From Saccharina japonica (Eukaryota; Sar; Phaeophyceae; Laminariales; Laminariaceae): a stretch of 64,000 nucleotides of DNA. The stretch's first letter is position 1. Each line of letters begins with the position of its first letter. This document shows positions 1 to 10,700 of the stretch, in pieces. The stretch covers positions 1,066,331-1,130,330 of the forward strand of contig MEHQ01003762.1 of the NCBI GenBank assembly GCA_008828725.1. The letters run 5' to 3'. A program made the translations under genes and the position numbers. The notes beneath the pieces were generated by a model. It saw only the letters and a program-made list of their open reading frames with translations. It searched no databases and had not been told where the DNA came from.

Positions 1-59
1 AATTTTATTTCCCTGGTAAAAGGCAACTGATGCGCCCACATCACCTCTACCACCTCTAC

Positions 60-300
60 AACGTAAAATTAAGACGCGGTGCAGGTATATAGCGAGTAGT
101 GGAGGCCATCATGCAGGGGAGCACAAAAAAAAAATACCCCACGATTGTTTTCGAGGCCCAGACAGGCGGGTGTACTCATTAGCCACATGTCATGGATAGC
201 CGTAGTCGTAAATATGACCAATGACCCACGCATCCCTACACTGGCGGGACGGAGCACATCGGGCTTTCACCGACCAGGCAGATGTTGATTTTACACCAAG
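60..300 (+). repeat. Dispersed repeat family R1, copy 1
   Basis: Shares with 58725-58850 the string GTGTACTCAT, a GCCGTAGTC core, CGCATCCCTACA and GGGACGGAGC, then a TTTCACC(A/G)ACCAGGCAG end. Weaker relatives lie at 32690-32750 and 33180-33310. Copies usually follow a long G-run. No coding potential seen. Confidence 0.6.
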
Positions 301-830
301 CGTAGAGCAGTGACAAATGCTCGGCGAGTCCAATCGAGGGTGGGGTGCATCTTGTCAAGCGCCGCTTGTGAGGCGGGCTCCGGCACCTCGTGCGTCCTTT
401 CTTGGCATGTGGTTTCCCAGAGAGGTGGGGAAAGGCTTATTTGTTTTTTATGCATACAGGAATCCCACCCCACTGGTTTGCTTTTGGAAACCACCTGGGG
501 GGGTGGTTATGTTGATTTTTCCATTTTTGTTGTGCGTTCCCATGTATTATGGCATACGTCATGGCATGGGCCATCACCAACGCGAAACATCAGACACGCC
601 CCCCCCCCCCCCCCCCCCACATCGAAATGGATATTCTCCTTGCATTCTGCTGTTGAAATGTTTACTACACCGGCATATGGTGGCGTTTTAATTGCGGGCG
701 ATGGGAGATGCCATGCTTCTTGAAAAAAAAAAAAAAACTACCCAGAGCAAGAACCGTTGCACGAACGCAGCAAACACACGTCACGCGTTCGCATTTTCGA
801 CGCACGATTATGAGGTGATGCACTCAAGAA
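301..830. other. Unassigned sequence with a poly-C tract
   Basis: Short overlapping ORFs only. A run of about 20 C near 598-618 and a run of 14 A near 723-736. Nothing recognisable. Confidence 0.4.
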
Positions 831-834
831 AAGC

Positions 835-1115
835 CCCCCTATACCTTGGGTGTACCCTAGAGATATCCGTTAGATATGCCCTAGAGATATCCGTGATATA
901 CACACTAGATATATCCGTTATCCGATATATATACCCTAGAGATATCCGTTAGATATACCCTAGAGATATTCGTTAGATATACCCTAGATATATCCGTTAG
1001 ATACACCCTAGAGATATCCGTTAGATAGACCCTAGAGATATCCGTTAGATATGCCCTAGATATATCCGTTAGATATACCCTGGAGATACCCGTTAGATAT
1101 CCGTTAGGCATACCG
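835..1115. repeat. Minisatellite, 12/24-bp unit
   Basis: About a dozen copies of CCCTAGAGATATCCGTTAGATATA with single-base variants. The same motif recurs as spacer between the foldback units downstream. The periodic minus-strand ORF (YLTDISRV repeats) is a by-product. Confidence 0.85.
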
Positions 1116-1139
1116 TCGAGGAGACAGAAGAGTGTGCGG

Positions 1140-4100
1140 GGGCCACACAGACCAGATGAGCGGCGTGGCCAGGAGGTTCGGGCTGTCTGGACTCTTCGAA
1201 AGTCTGCAGCTGCGATGCCTCCGGGGTCTTCAGAGGTGCTTCCGGCTTCTTTTGGGCCGCCTTGCGTTCGACCAAGAAGAAGCCGGAAGCATCCGTGAAA
1301 ATCGCGGGGGTATTAGATATCGAGGCAATTGAGAAACCCGCGCAGGCCGAACCTCCTGGCCCTACACACTTTACACATCCGTTACATGCCTGTGAGATAT
1401 ACCGTAGAGGGGATGGAAGAAAATCGTGGGGCCAAACAGACCAGGCGAGCGGCGTGGTCAGGGGTTTGGGGCTGCCCGGACTTCTCGAAAGCCTTCAGCT
1501 GCTCTGCCTTCGGGGGCTTCACGTGCGCTTCCGGCTTCTTCTTGGCCGCCTTGCGTTCTTCCAGAAAAAAACGCAAGCCGACCAAGAAGAAGAAGAAACC
1601 GGAAGAACCTGTGAACATCCCGGAAGCATTGGCACATGGCGGCTTGTGATAGGTCCATGCAGCCCGAATCTCCTGGCCTTATACCTTGGATATACAGTAA
1701 AGATCCGTTAGGTATCCGTTAGATATCCGTTAGATATACAGTACGAGAGGGAACCGAAAATGATCCTGGGGCCACATGGACCAGGTGAGCGGCGTGGCCA
1801 GGAGGTTCGCGCTGTCTGGACTCTCCGAAAGCCTCCAGCTGCAATGCCTTCGGGGTCCTCCCGGGGGCTTCCGGCTTTTTCTTATTGGTCTCGTTGCGTC
1901 CTTTCAGAAAGAGCGCAAGGCCACCAAGGAGAACAAGCCGGAAATACCTGTGACGACCCCGGAGGTATTGGCGCTCGGAGCCTTGAAGAAGCCCGTGCAG
2001 CCCAAACCTCTTGGCCCTACGATACCTTGGATATAAGCTATACACCCGCTAGATATCCGTTAGATATGTTAGGTATCCGTGAGATATACCGTGAAGGAAA
2101 CGGAAGAGTATCCTGAGGCCACAAATATCAGGTGAGCGGCGTCACCAGGAGGTTTGGGCCGCACGGACTTCTCGACAGCCTCCAGCTGCGGTCTTCCCGG
2201 GTGCTTCCGGCTTGTTCTTATTCTTGGTCGCCGTGCATCCTTTCAGACGCAAATAACGCAAGGCGCCCGAGAAGAAGCCGGAAGCACCGGTGAAGACCTG
2301 AGGCATTGCAGCTCGTGGCTTTTGATAAGTCCGTGCGGCCCGACCCTCTAGACCCTAAAAATCCCTTGGATTTAACTTATAGATCCGTTATATTTGTTAG
2401 GCATCCGATACATATATATATCCGTTAGATATACCGTACAGGAAACCGAAGAGTATCTTGGGGCCACCCAGACCAGGTGAGCGGTGTGGGCAGGAGGTTC
2501 GGGCTGCTAGAACCATTCCAAAGCCTTCAGTTCCAGTGCCTCCGGGGTCTTTACAGGTGCTTCCGGCTTCTTCTTCTTGGTCGCCTTGCGTTCGACCTAG
2601 AATAGAAAGCCGGAATCACCTGTGAAAACCGAGGAGATGACTGGAGCTGACAGCTTTTGAAAAGTCCGTGCAGTCCGAACCTCCTGGTCCTACACATTTT
2701 ACATATCCGTTATAGATTTGTTAGATATGCCGTAGAGTAGACCGAGTATCCTGGGGCCACACAGACCAGGTGGGCAGCGTGGCCAGGAGGTTCAGGCTGC
2801 CTGGATTCCTCGAAGCCTCCAGCTGCAGTGCCTCCGGGGTCTTCCCGGGTGCTTCCGGCTTCTTGTTGGTCGCCTTGCGTCTCTCAGACGGAATAAGCCA
2901 GAAGCACCCGTGAAGATCCTGGAGGAATTGGAGCTGGAGGCTTTGAAGAGATCCACGCGGCCCGAACCTCCTGGCCCTAAATTTTGGACATACGCCGTAT
3001 CATATGTCCTTTAGAGATGAGCTATACCTTGTATACCCGTTAGATATCCGTTAGATATACCCTATACTTTGGATACCCGCTATATACTTGGTATACGTTA
3101 CACATACCGTACATGAAACCGATGAGTATCCTGGGGCCACACAGACCAGGTGAGCAGCGAGGCCAGGAATGTGTGGGCTGCCTGGACGCCTCGAAAGCCT
3201 CCAGCTGCCTTGCCCTCAGGGTCGCCACGGGTGCTTCCGGTTTTTCCTTCTTCGTCAGCTAGCGTTATTTCCGAAAGAACGCCAGCCGACCAAGAAGAAG
3301 CCGGAAGCACCCGTGTAGATCCCGGAGGCATTGCAGCTGGTGGCTTTAGATAGATCCGTGCAGCCTGAATCTCTATTAAATAGTAGGTCCTACACCTTGG
3401 ATACGGACTACAGATCCGTTAGATCTACTGCCCCCGTTTGACATATATTCAAGAGGCTACGATACAACGCCAAAAAATTAAACAATTAATACTACAACTA
3501 ATTCAAGACATTCATTAGTTTTCACCTACAGTAGGAGGCACACGATATGTTAGGTACCTGGTATCCGCTATATATCCGTTAGATGTCCCGTAGGATAAGA
3601 GGAGACCGAAGAGTATCCCCGTGGCCACACAGACGAGGAGGTCAGCGTGGGCAGGAGGTTCGGGCTGCCCGGGCTCTTCAAAAGCCTCCAGTTCCAACGC
3701 CTTCGGAGTCTTCACGGGTGCTTCCGGGTTCTTCTTCTTGGTCGCCTTGCGTTCTTTCCGTTTCAAAGGGCGTAAGGTGATCAATAAAGAGAACCCAAAG
3801 CACCCGCCAAGACCCAGGAGGTATTGGAGCTCGAAGCCCTCGAAAATTCCATGCAGCCCAAACCTCTGGGCCCTATACCTTGGACATAGGTTATATGTTC
3901 GTTAGATATACCGTAGAGGAGACCGGAGAGTATCCTGGGGCCACACAGACCAGGTGGGCGGCGTGAGCAGGAGGTTCGGACACTTCATGGACGTTTCGAA
4001 AGCCTTCAGTTCCAGTGCCTCCGGGGTCTTTACGTGTGCTTCCCGCTTCTTCTTCCTGGCCGCCTTGGGTTATTTCCGTCTCAAAGGACGCAAGGCGGCC

Positions 4101-6250
4101 AAGAAGGAGCCAGAAGCCCCCCCGAGGCATTGGAGCTGGAGGCGTTTGAGAAGTCCATGCGGCCCGAACCTCCTGGCCCTGTATTTTGGATCGTATAGGT
4201 TATATACCTGTTACTAATAGATAACACCGATGCCTTGGATACCCGTTATAGATATACCCTATACCTTGAATATCCGTTAGATATACCGTAGACGAGATTG
4301 AAGAGTATCCTGGGGCCCCACAGACCAGGTGAGCGGCGTGGACAGGAGGTTCGGGCTCTCTGGACTCTTCTAAAGCCCCCAGCTGCGATGCCTTCGGGAT
4401 CCTCCCGGGAGCTTCCGGCTGTTCTCATTTGGTTGCCTTGCCTCCTTTCACAAAGAACGCAAGGCGACCAAAAAAGAACAAGCCGGAAGCATCCGTGAAG
4501 ACACCGGAGGCATCGCAGCTGGGGGCTTTAGAAGAGTCAAGGCAGCCCGAACTTCTTGGCCCTATACCTTGGGTATAAGCTATACATCCGTCAGATATCC
4601 GTTATATATATATATATGTTAGGTATCCGTTAGGTATCCGTTAGATACGCCGTAGAGAAGACAGAAGACTATCCTGGGGCCACACATACCCGGTAAGCGG
4701 CGTGGCCAAAAAAATTGGACTGCCTAGATTCTTCGAAAGCCTCCAGCTGTAATAGCTTCGGGGGTATTCCCGGGTGCTTCCGGCTTGTTCTTCTTGGTCG
4801 CCTTGGTAAAAACGCCAGGCGAGCAAGAAAAAGAAGAAGCATACGCTATACATCCGTTAGATGTCCGGACGCCAGGCGAGCAAGAAGAACCCGGAAGCAT
4901 CCGTGAAGCACGCGGAGGTATTGGGAGCTCAAGGCCTTCAAAAAGTCCACGCAGTTTGAACCTCTTGGCCCTTCGTATATCTTGGATATAATATATACAT
5001 CAGTTAGATATCCGTTAGATATGTGTTAAGTATTCGTTACATCCGTTAGATATACCGTAGATGAGATTGAAGAGTATCCTGGGGCCATACAGACCAGGTG
5101 AGCAGCGTGGCCAGGAGATTCGGGCTGCCTGGACTATTCGGGCTGCCTGGACTCTTCGAAAGTCTCCAGTTGCAACGCCCTCGAAGTCTTAAAGGGTGCT
5201 TCCGGCTTCTTCTTATTCTTGTCCTTGCGTTGTCTCAGAAATAACGCAAGGCGACCAAGAATAAGAAGATCCACACAACCGTGAAGATCCCGGGGGTATT
5301 ACACCTGGTGGCGTTTCACAAGGGCCGTACAGCAAGAACCTCTACAGGCCCCATGGCTGTGCAGCCCGAACCTGTAGGCCCTATAGCTTGGATAAGAGTT
5401 GTAGATCCGTTAGATATACCGTTTACCTTGGATACCCGCTATCTGTCCGTTATATATACCTTCAAGAAAACCGAAGAGGATCCTGGGGCCACACAGGCCA
5501 GGTGAGCGGCGTGGCCAGGAGATTTGGCCTGCACGGAATTTTCGAAAGCAGCTCCAATACCCCCGGGGTTTGCACGCATGCTTCTGGCTTCTGGCTTCTT
5601 CTTGGTTGCCTCGCGTCTTTGGAGATGGAAATAACGCAAGGTTGCCCAACGAGAACACGCCGGAAGCACCCGAACATCTCGGAGGTATTGCAGATGCCGG
5701 CTTTTGAGCACTCAGTGCAGCCCGAACTTCTAGGCCCTACGATACCTTGGATATAGGCTATAATTAAGTATATCCGACATATATCTATAAAAGCATCACA
5801 CACATCTTGAAAATAGGAGTTTCGACGAAATCCTGCATCTCACATACTTCGAAGTATGTTGTCTTTAATTATGATACACGTATACCTGGTATTAGGCATG
5901 CGTTACATCCGTTAAAGACAACCTATACCCCCGATATCTCCGGGTATCCGTTATATGTATGTTAGGCATCCGTTAGATATCCGTTAGATTGCCGTGAAAC
6001 AGACCGAAGAGTATCCAGCGGCCACGCACACCAGATGATCGGCGTGCCCAGGAGGTTCGGGCCTCATAGACATCTCGAAAGCCTCCAACTCTTATGCCTC
6101 CGGGGTCTTCACGGGTGCTTCTGGCTTCTTCTTCTTGGCCGCCTTGCGCTCGACCAAGAAGAAAAAGCCGGATTCACTCGTGAAAACCGTGGCGGCATTG
6201 GTGTTGGAGGCTTTCGACAAGCCTATGCAGCCCGAACCTCCTGGCCACGC
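1140..6250. repeat. Tandem array of 14 long foldback units
   Basis: Fourteen diverged units begin near 1152, 1440, 1780, 2128, 2473, 2764, 3144, 3632, 3949, 4323, 4688, 5091, 5497 and 6030. Each has a left arm of about 110 bp (CCAGGTGAGCGGCGTGGCC, GCTTCCGGCTTCTTCTTGG) and a right arm that is its reverse complement (CCAAGAAGAAGCCGGAAGC, CCGAACCTCCTGGCCC), so each can fold into a hairpin. Spacers are the CCGTTAGATAT minisatellite. Both arms, read outwards from the loop, give similar peptides (KKKPEAPVKTPEAL, LEAFE, QPEPPG), with stops and frameshifts in many units. It lies just 3' of the last visible eIF4A-III exon. Confidence 0.85.
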
Positions 6251-6265
6251 CACAAAAAAAAACTA

Positions 6266-6600
6266 GGAACGCCCACCACAATGGGCTCGCCCTATATGTG
6301 CAGGAGGGCCCGGCACTAATTTTTGTGGAGGATGCGGGTCTTATTGGTCGAGGCTGCCCTTTCGGCCGCCCATAAGTTTTTTGAGATAACGTTTCCAAAA
6401 CACACGGCGGAGCCGCATGACTGCCCCTGCCGACCTCGAGCCCCTCAAAGGGCAGGGGTTAGGGTTAATGTTAGGGTTAGGTCAGGGGTCGGGTTGGTCT
6501 CGGCCTACGCGTAAAGTTGAAATTGACCACACACGTCCTGCACAAAGTTATGTGCCGGGCCCTCCTGCACATAGGACGCGCCACCACAATGGAGCGTCAA
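6266..6600 (+). mobile_element. Foldback element F1, copy 1
   Basis: Inverted arms CCTATATGTGCAGGAGGGCC and GGGCCCTCCTGCACATAGG enclose about 230 bp containing a short TTAGGG-like stretch (6458-6482). An inverted relative is at 17600-17965. The 251-codon ORF over this region is fortuitous. Confidence 0.6.
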
Positions 6601-7320
6601 AATGGTGTATATACATACTTTCTGCACATTTTCCAACCGTTGTACGAAGTATACGTTCAAATATCTCGGAAACATATCTATTACACTGTTCCATCTTGGT
6701 GTACGGGTCGCACGTGCTTGTAAAACGTCAAGACCCAAGCCGCCACCTGTATCGAGGAATTTGTGATTTTACGACCGAACTTTCACGTACTGTAAAACCA
6801 AGTATAGGGTGGTCGCAGGTATTTTCGCATTTGTTTTCTCTTTTCATATATTTTGCTGTTTTTTGTTCGAATAGACCGGACACGTGGAATTTCGGGACGT
6901 ACGAAAAAACACTCGTGTTGAGCTACATTACCATCCCTAACTGTTACTCTGGTATTGACACATTAATGTTGAAATGGGTTATTGATGCTCATGGTTTAGT
7001 GATGTTGACGTTGATCCTGAAGTTGATGGTTCTTTTTGTTGATGTTGACACCTACTGTAGTGCTGATATTAATATTGATGTTGATATCGGTGTCGATACT
7101 ATATTGATATTTAATGTTGCCGATGGAAAGCTTTCAATAACTCCAAAGCTTATACTATTAATAGTAGCCTGAACCTCATGGTGCCTGCACCAGACAGGGG
7201 CTTGTTTTTGGCCCTCCTCGGGTCTTTTCCTGCGCTTATTAGTAGTATACTTAGTATGCCTGGTATATGCAACTATGCAACACGGAAGTGAGTGACAACG
7301 AGGACCTGTTCAAAAGGCAA
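6601..7320. repeat. Intronic or intergenic stretch with GATGTT hexamer repeats
   Basis: About 6965-7110 is a degenerate (GATGTTGAT)n run that yields an Asp/Val-rich reading. The rest has no recognisable feature. Confidence 0.5.
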
Positions 7321-7720
7321 ACAGTACCGATAGCAGCACGTAGCAACATGATTACCAACAGCAGTACATAGCAACAACGAAACATTCTCAATAAAGTCAA
7401 GGTGCTCGCCTTCCCCTTGGTGTTAAGTCAAAAACAATATCAAAAGCACCACCACTAACTACAATACCAATAGCAGCACGTAGCAACACCAACATCAACA
7501 CCAACAGCAACGTAGCAACAGTAATAGAGTCAAGGTGCTCGCTTTCCGCCCGGTGTCGGTCAAAAACATCAAAACGACTACGCACATAACAACAATACCA
7601 ATAGCAGTACATACTGTAGCAACACCAACACCAACAGCACCAGTAGCATCATCAATCATCAATCATCAACACTCTGAAGTCGCTGACCTTCCGCTTGGTG
7701 TTGCAGAAGATGACAGCCTG
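7320..7720. repeat. Three-copy tandem repeat including the exon 7 donor of eIF4A-III
   Basis: Units of about 136-140 bp carry (CAACACCAACAGCA)-type sequence and a copy of the exon end. The true junction is at 7675-7715, with degenerate copies at 7530-7570 and 7395-7440 (TCAAGGTGCTCGCTTTCCGC and TCAAGGTGCTCGCCTTCCCC). GTCAGC at the donor becomes GCGAGC in the copies. Confidence 0.7.
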
Positions 7721-7795
7721 CGTCACCGTCAGGGTGTCGTACAGGTCGCACAGCGTGTCGAACTTCCACTCCTCCTTCTCCACCGCCACGAAGAA
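7688..7795 (-). CDS. EIF4A3: eIF4A-III exon with motif IV; last one in view
   Basis: 36 codons, phase 0: [17 protein letters not shown] to [10 protein letters not shown]. The acceptor is GTGGGCAG. The donor GTCAGC follows AAGCGGAAG, where the family continues with VDWLTEKM. That continuation was looked for on the minus strand down to position 1 and not found. Confidence 0.92.
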
Positions 7796-10700
7796 CTGCC
7801 CACCGAAAACCAACCAATCAGCAACAGCGGCGGCAATCAGCAACCAATCAGCAACAGCGGCGGCAATCAGCAACCAATCAGCACAGCGGCAGCAGTCAAG
7901 AAACAATTAGCAATAGCGGTAGCAATCAGCAACCAATACCAGGACAGCGGCACCAAGAAGCAACCAATCGTCAACAGCGGCAGCAGTCAGAAACCAATCA
8001 GCAGCAAGGGCAGCAATCAGCAACCAATTAGAACAGCGGCGGAAGCTACCAGCCAACCAGCAACAGTGGCGGCAGTCACCGACCAATCAGCAGCAACGAC
8101 ATCAAGCATCGTATCGTATCGAATGCGATTATCTTTCGATATCTGTCGAAGTCACATCGACTTGCCTGGATCCGATATCCATACCATATTCCATCACTCA
8201 CGGAAACGATGCCGATACGTTTGGTCGTTTATCGGTGTCGGTATCGAAATCGTTTTTCGTCCGATATCCAACCGATATTCCGTCGCATTTGTATCGATGA
8301 CACCGCTTATCGGTATCGTGTCGCACTCGACTATCGCCCAATACTCGTACCCATAACAAATCCCATCACTATCACTGCGTAATATGATTGGGGTCACGGT
8401 TTGAAAACTACCATGTACCACTTTCAAGAGAAGTACTGGTTTAAGCGAGAGGTTAAATGGGCTTGGCCTGGCAGGGGCACACTCTTATCTATATACTAAT
8501 AACCATTCCGGTTTAAGAGCAGTAAGAGAAGCACCGGTTTACGAGAGGTATACTACTACGGAGGACATTATAAATAGGACCTACGGTACACACTACACAT
8601 ACTTATATATGTACCTCTTTTTACGAACAAGATTTGGTCCCCTATTTACTATGGTCCCTCGTAAAGCCATCTCTTCAACTGGAACTCCCACTACAAGCAG
8701 TGTAATGGTAGTACAGTGCACGTACAGCATACCTGCGAAGTATAGTTGCTGTTCTCTCATTAACTCATCGCTAAAAAACTATTAATAATAGTATTCCGTC
8801 GTCACTGCACAGGTGATAAAAAACTCCGGAGTGGAATAATACCCCAGGAGAATAGAGGTAGAGTAATAGTGTACCTGCTTGATGCCCTCCAGGGTGAGCT
8901 CGTCACGCTTGACGAGGATCTTGACCGGCATGTTCATGAACTTTTTGGTCATGTCCAGCACCTCCTGGGGCATGGTGGCGCTGATCAGCACCACCTGAGT
9001 TGAGGGAGGAAGGTACCTGTAGATGTCGTAGATCTGCTCCTTGAAGCCCTTGTTCAGCATCTCGTCCGCCTCGTCGATGACCAGCATCTGACGGTTTCAG
9101 AAAAAACACAAGAAAAAAACGTAATTTGTTAATTCGAAAATTCTAAAAAAGGAGAAAGACAACAGTGGAAATACGAACGAAAGGGCCAACACATATCGCG
9201 AGCAGAAACATGCCTGCAACGAGATTCCTACAGTTTCAGAAACACAAAACGTGTGGCCGGTGTTTGTTAATGTATACATCAGCTGGTATACATACTCGTA
9301 TTGTTTATAAAGGACAACACACTCGACATTCCATCAAGCGGACAAAGAACACGCAAAAACAAAACCGTTGCGGGCAGAAACACATGTACGTTGGCATTCC
9401 TAGAGCAGGGGACATATGAAAGCACTCCACGCGTCTATACGTATATAGCAAGCTGAGTATCGGTAAATTTGGTAAACCTCGCAGCGTACGTATGATGTGT
9501 ATCACACGTATTTGTACAAAAAACAACCACGAAGAAGTCCATTTGATATTTGATAGCCTTGTAAGTTGGCTCGTCTAACTATTCATATAATTCGCCCGCC
9601 CGACTATTTTTGAATAGTTAGACTATTTTTGAATAGTTATTAGTTGGCTAGGTCTTGTAAAAATTGTTGCGTCCGGCAGCTTGCGGAGTTCTGCGTCGTT
9701 GTATCTGACTCGGCGCGTTCGAGGCCAAATCTTTTTTTTATTAATCAAACTATTATTTAGTGTAGGTCAGTTATTAATAGCTGGGTTGCTTCGCCATTCA
9801 ACAATGAATATAATCAACAACTACTATTGATGATAGCCGTCAAGTCAAGGCCCAGTCATATCTAGCGTACGAGCTGGGCCAGCCATAACAATTTAATATT
9901 TATACCGGGATGGCGTCGAAGGATTATAATGATGAGGGGGTACGGTCTAGGGGATAGGACCTGGTATCCACATGGTCAATACCTGGTAGCATTTGCTCCA
10001 AGCGGTCCAAACATTTCGGGAGAAAGTGGTAAATAATACCTACGATAGCCGTCAAGTCCAGCAACGACAAGCAGGGCTGTCAGTCGCTGGACCTCACGGC
10101 TAGGTGCTATTAATAGTTGGGTGGCAAAGGAAGTCAACCAACAGATTTATCTAGTTTTTATCCACGAAAACACACCCAAGCCACAAACCGTCCAGTCAGA
10201 TTCAAAGTCATAACAACCCGCAAACTACCGCACGCAACAAACCGTAATACCTACAGCATCAATGAATACCAGTAGCCAACTACCAACTAACAAATTGCCG
10301 GCGACTCACAGGAAGCTAATTACCCAGGGTAACAAATACTCGGCGTCACCAAAATACCGCACGCAATTAACTGTAGTACTTTGTCGACCAATAACTTAGT
10401 TGGTGACTCATAATCAGCAAATTACCGCACGCAACTGCCTGTAATATCTACGATAGCCAACTAACAAAAAGTCGGCGAGTTACAGCCAGCAAATTACCGC
10501 ACGTAACTACCTGTAATACCTAGCAAACTAACAAATAGTCCGCGAGTTACAGCCAGTAATTTACGATTTTTTCCGCGCGCAACTACCTGTAACACTTAGC
10601 CAACACATAACTAGACGGCGACTTATAGTCAGAAAATTACCGCACGCAACTAACTATAGTACGTAGCCTACAAATAACTAGTAGGCGACAATATAGTCAG

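Noticed and set aside
835..1115. CRISPR-like regular repeats
   Set aside because: Units are contiguous with no unique spacers and the context is a eukaryotic genome; this is a minisatellite.
6455..6485. Telomere at TTAGGG-like repeats
   Set aside because: Only a few imperfect units inside foldback element F1, with gene sequence on both sides.
6417..7172. 251-codon plus-strand ORF, the longest in the window
   Set aside because: It spans foldback element F1, unique sequence and a GATGTT hexamer run. No domain, no conserved frame, and the Asp/Val-rich end is a repeat artefact.
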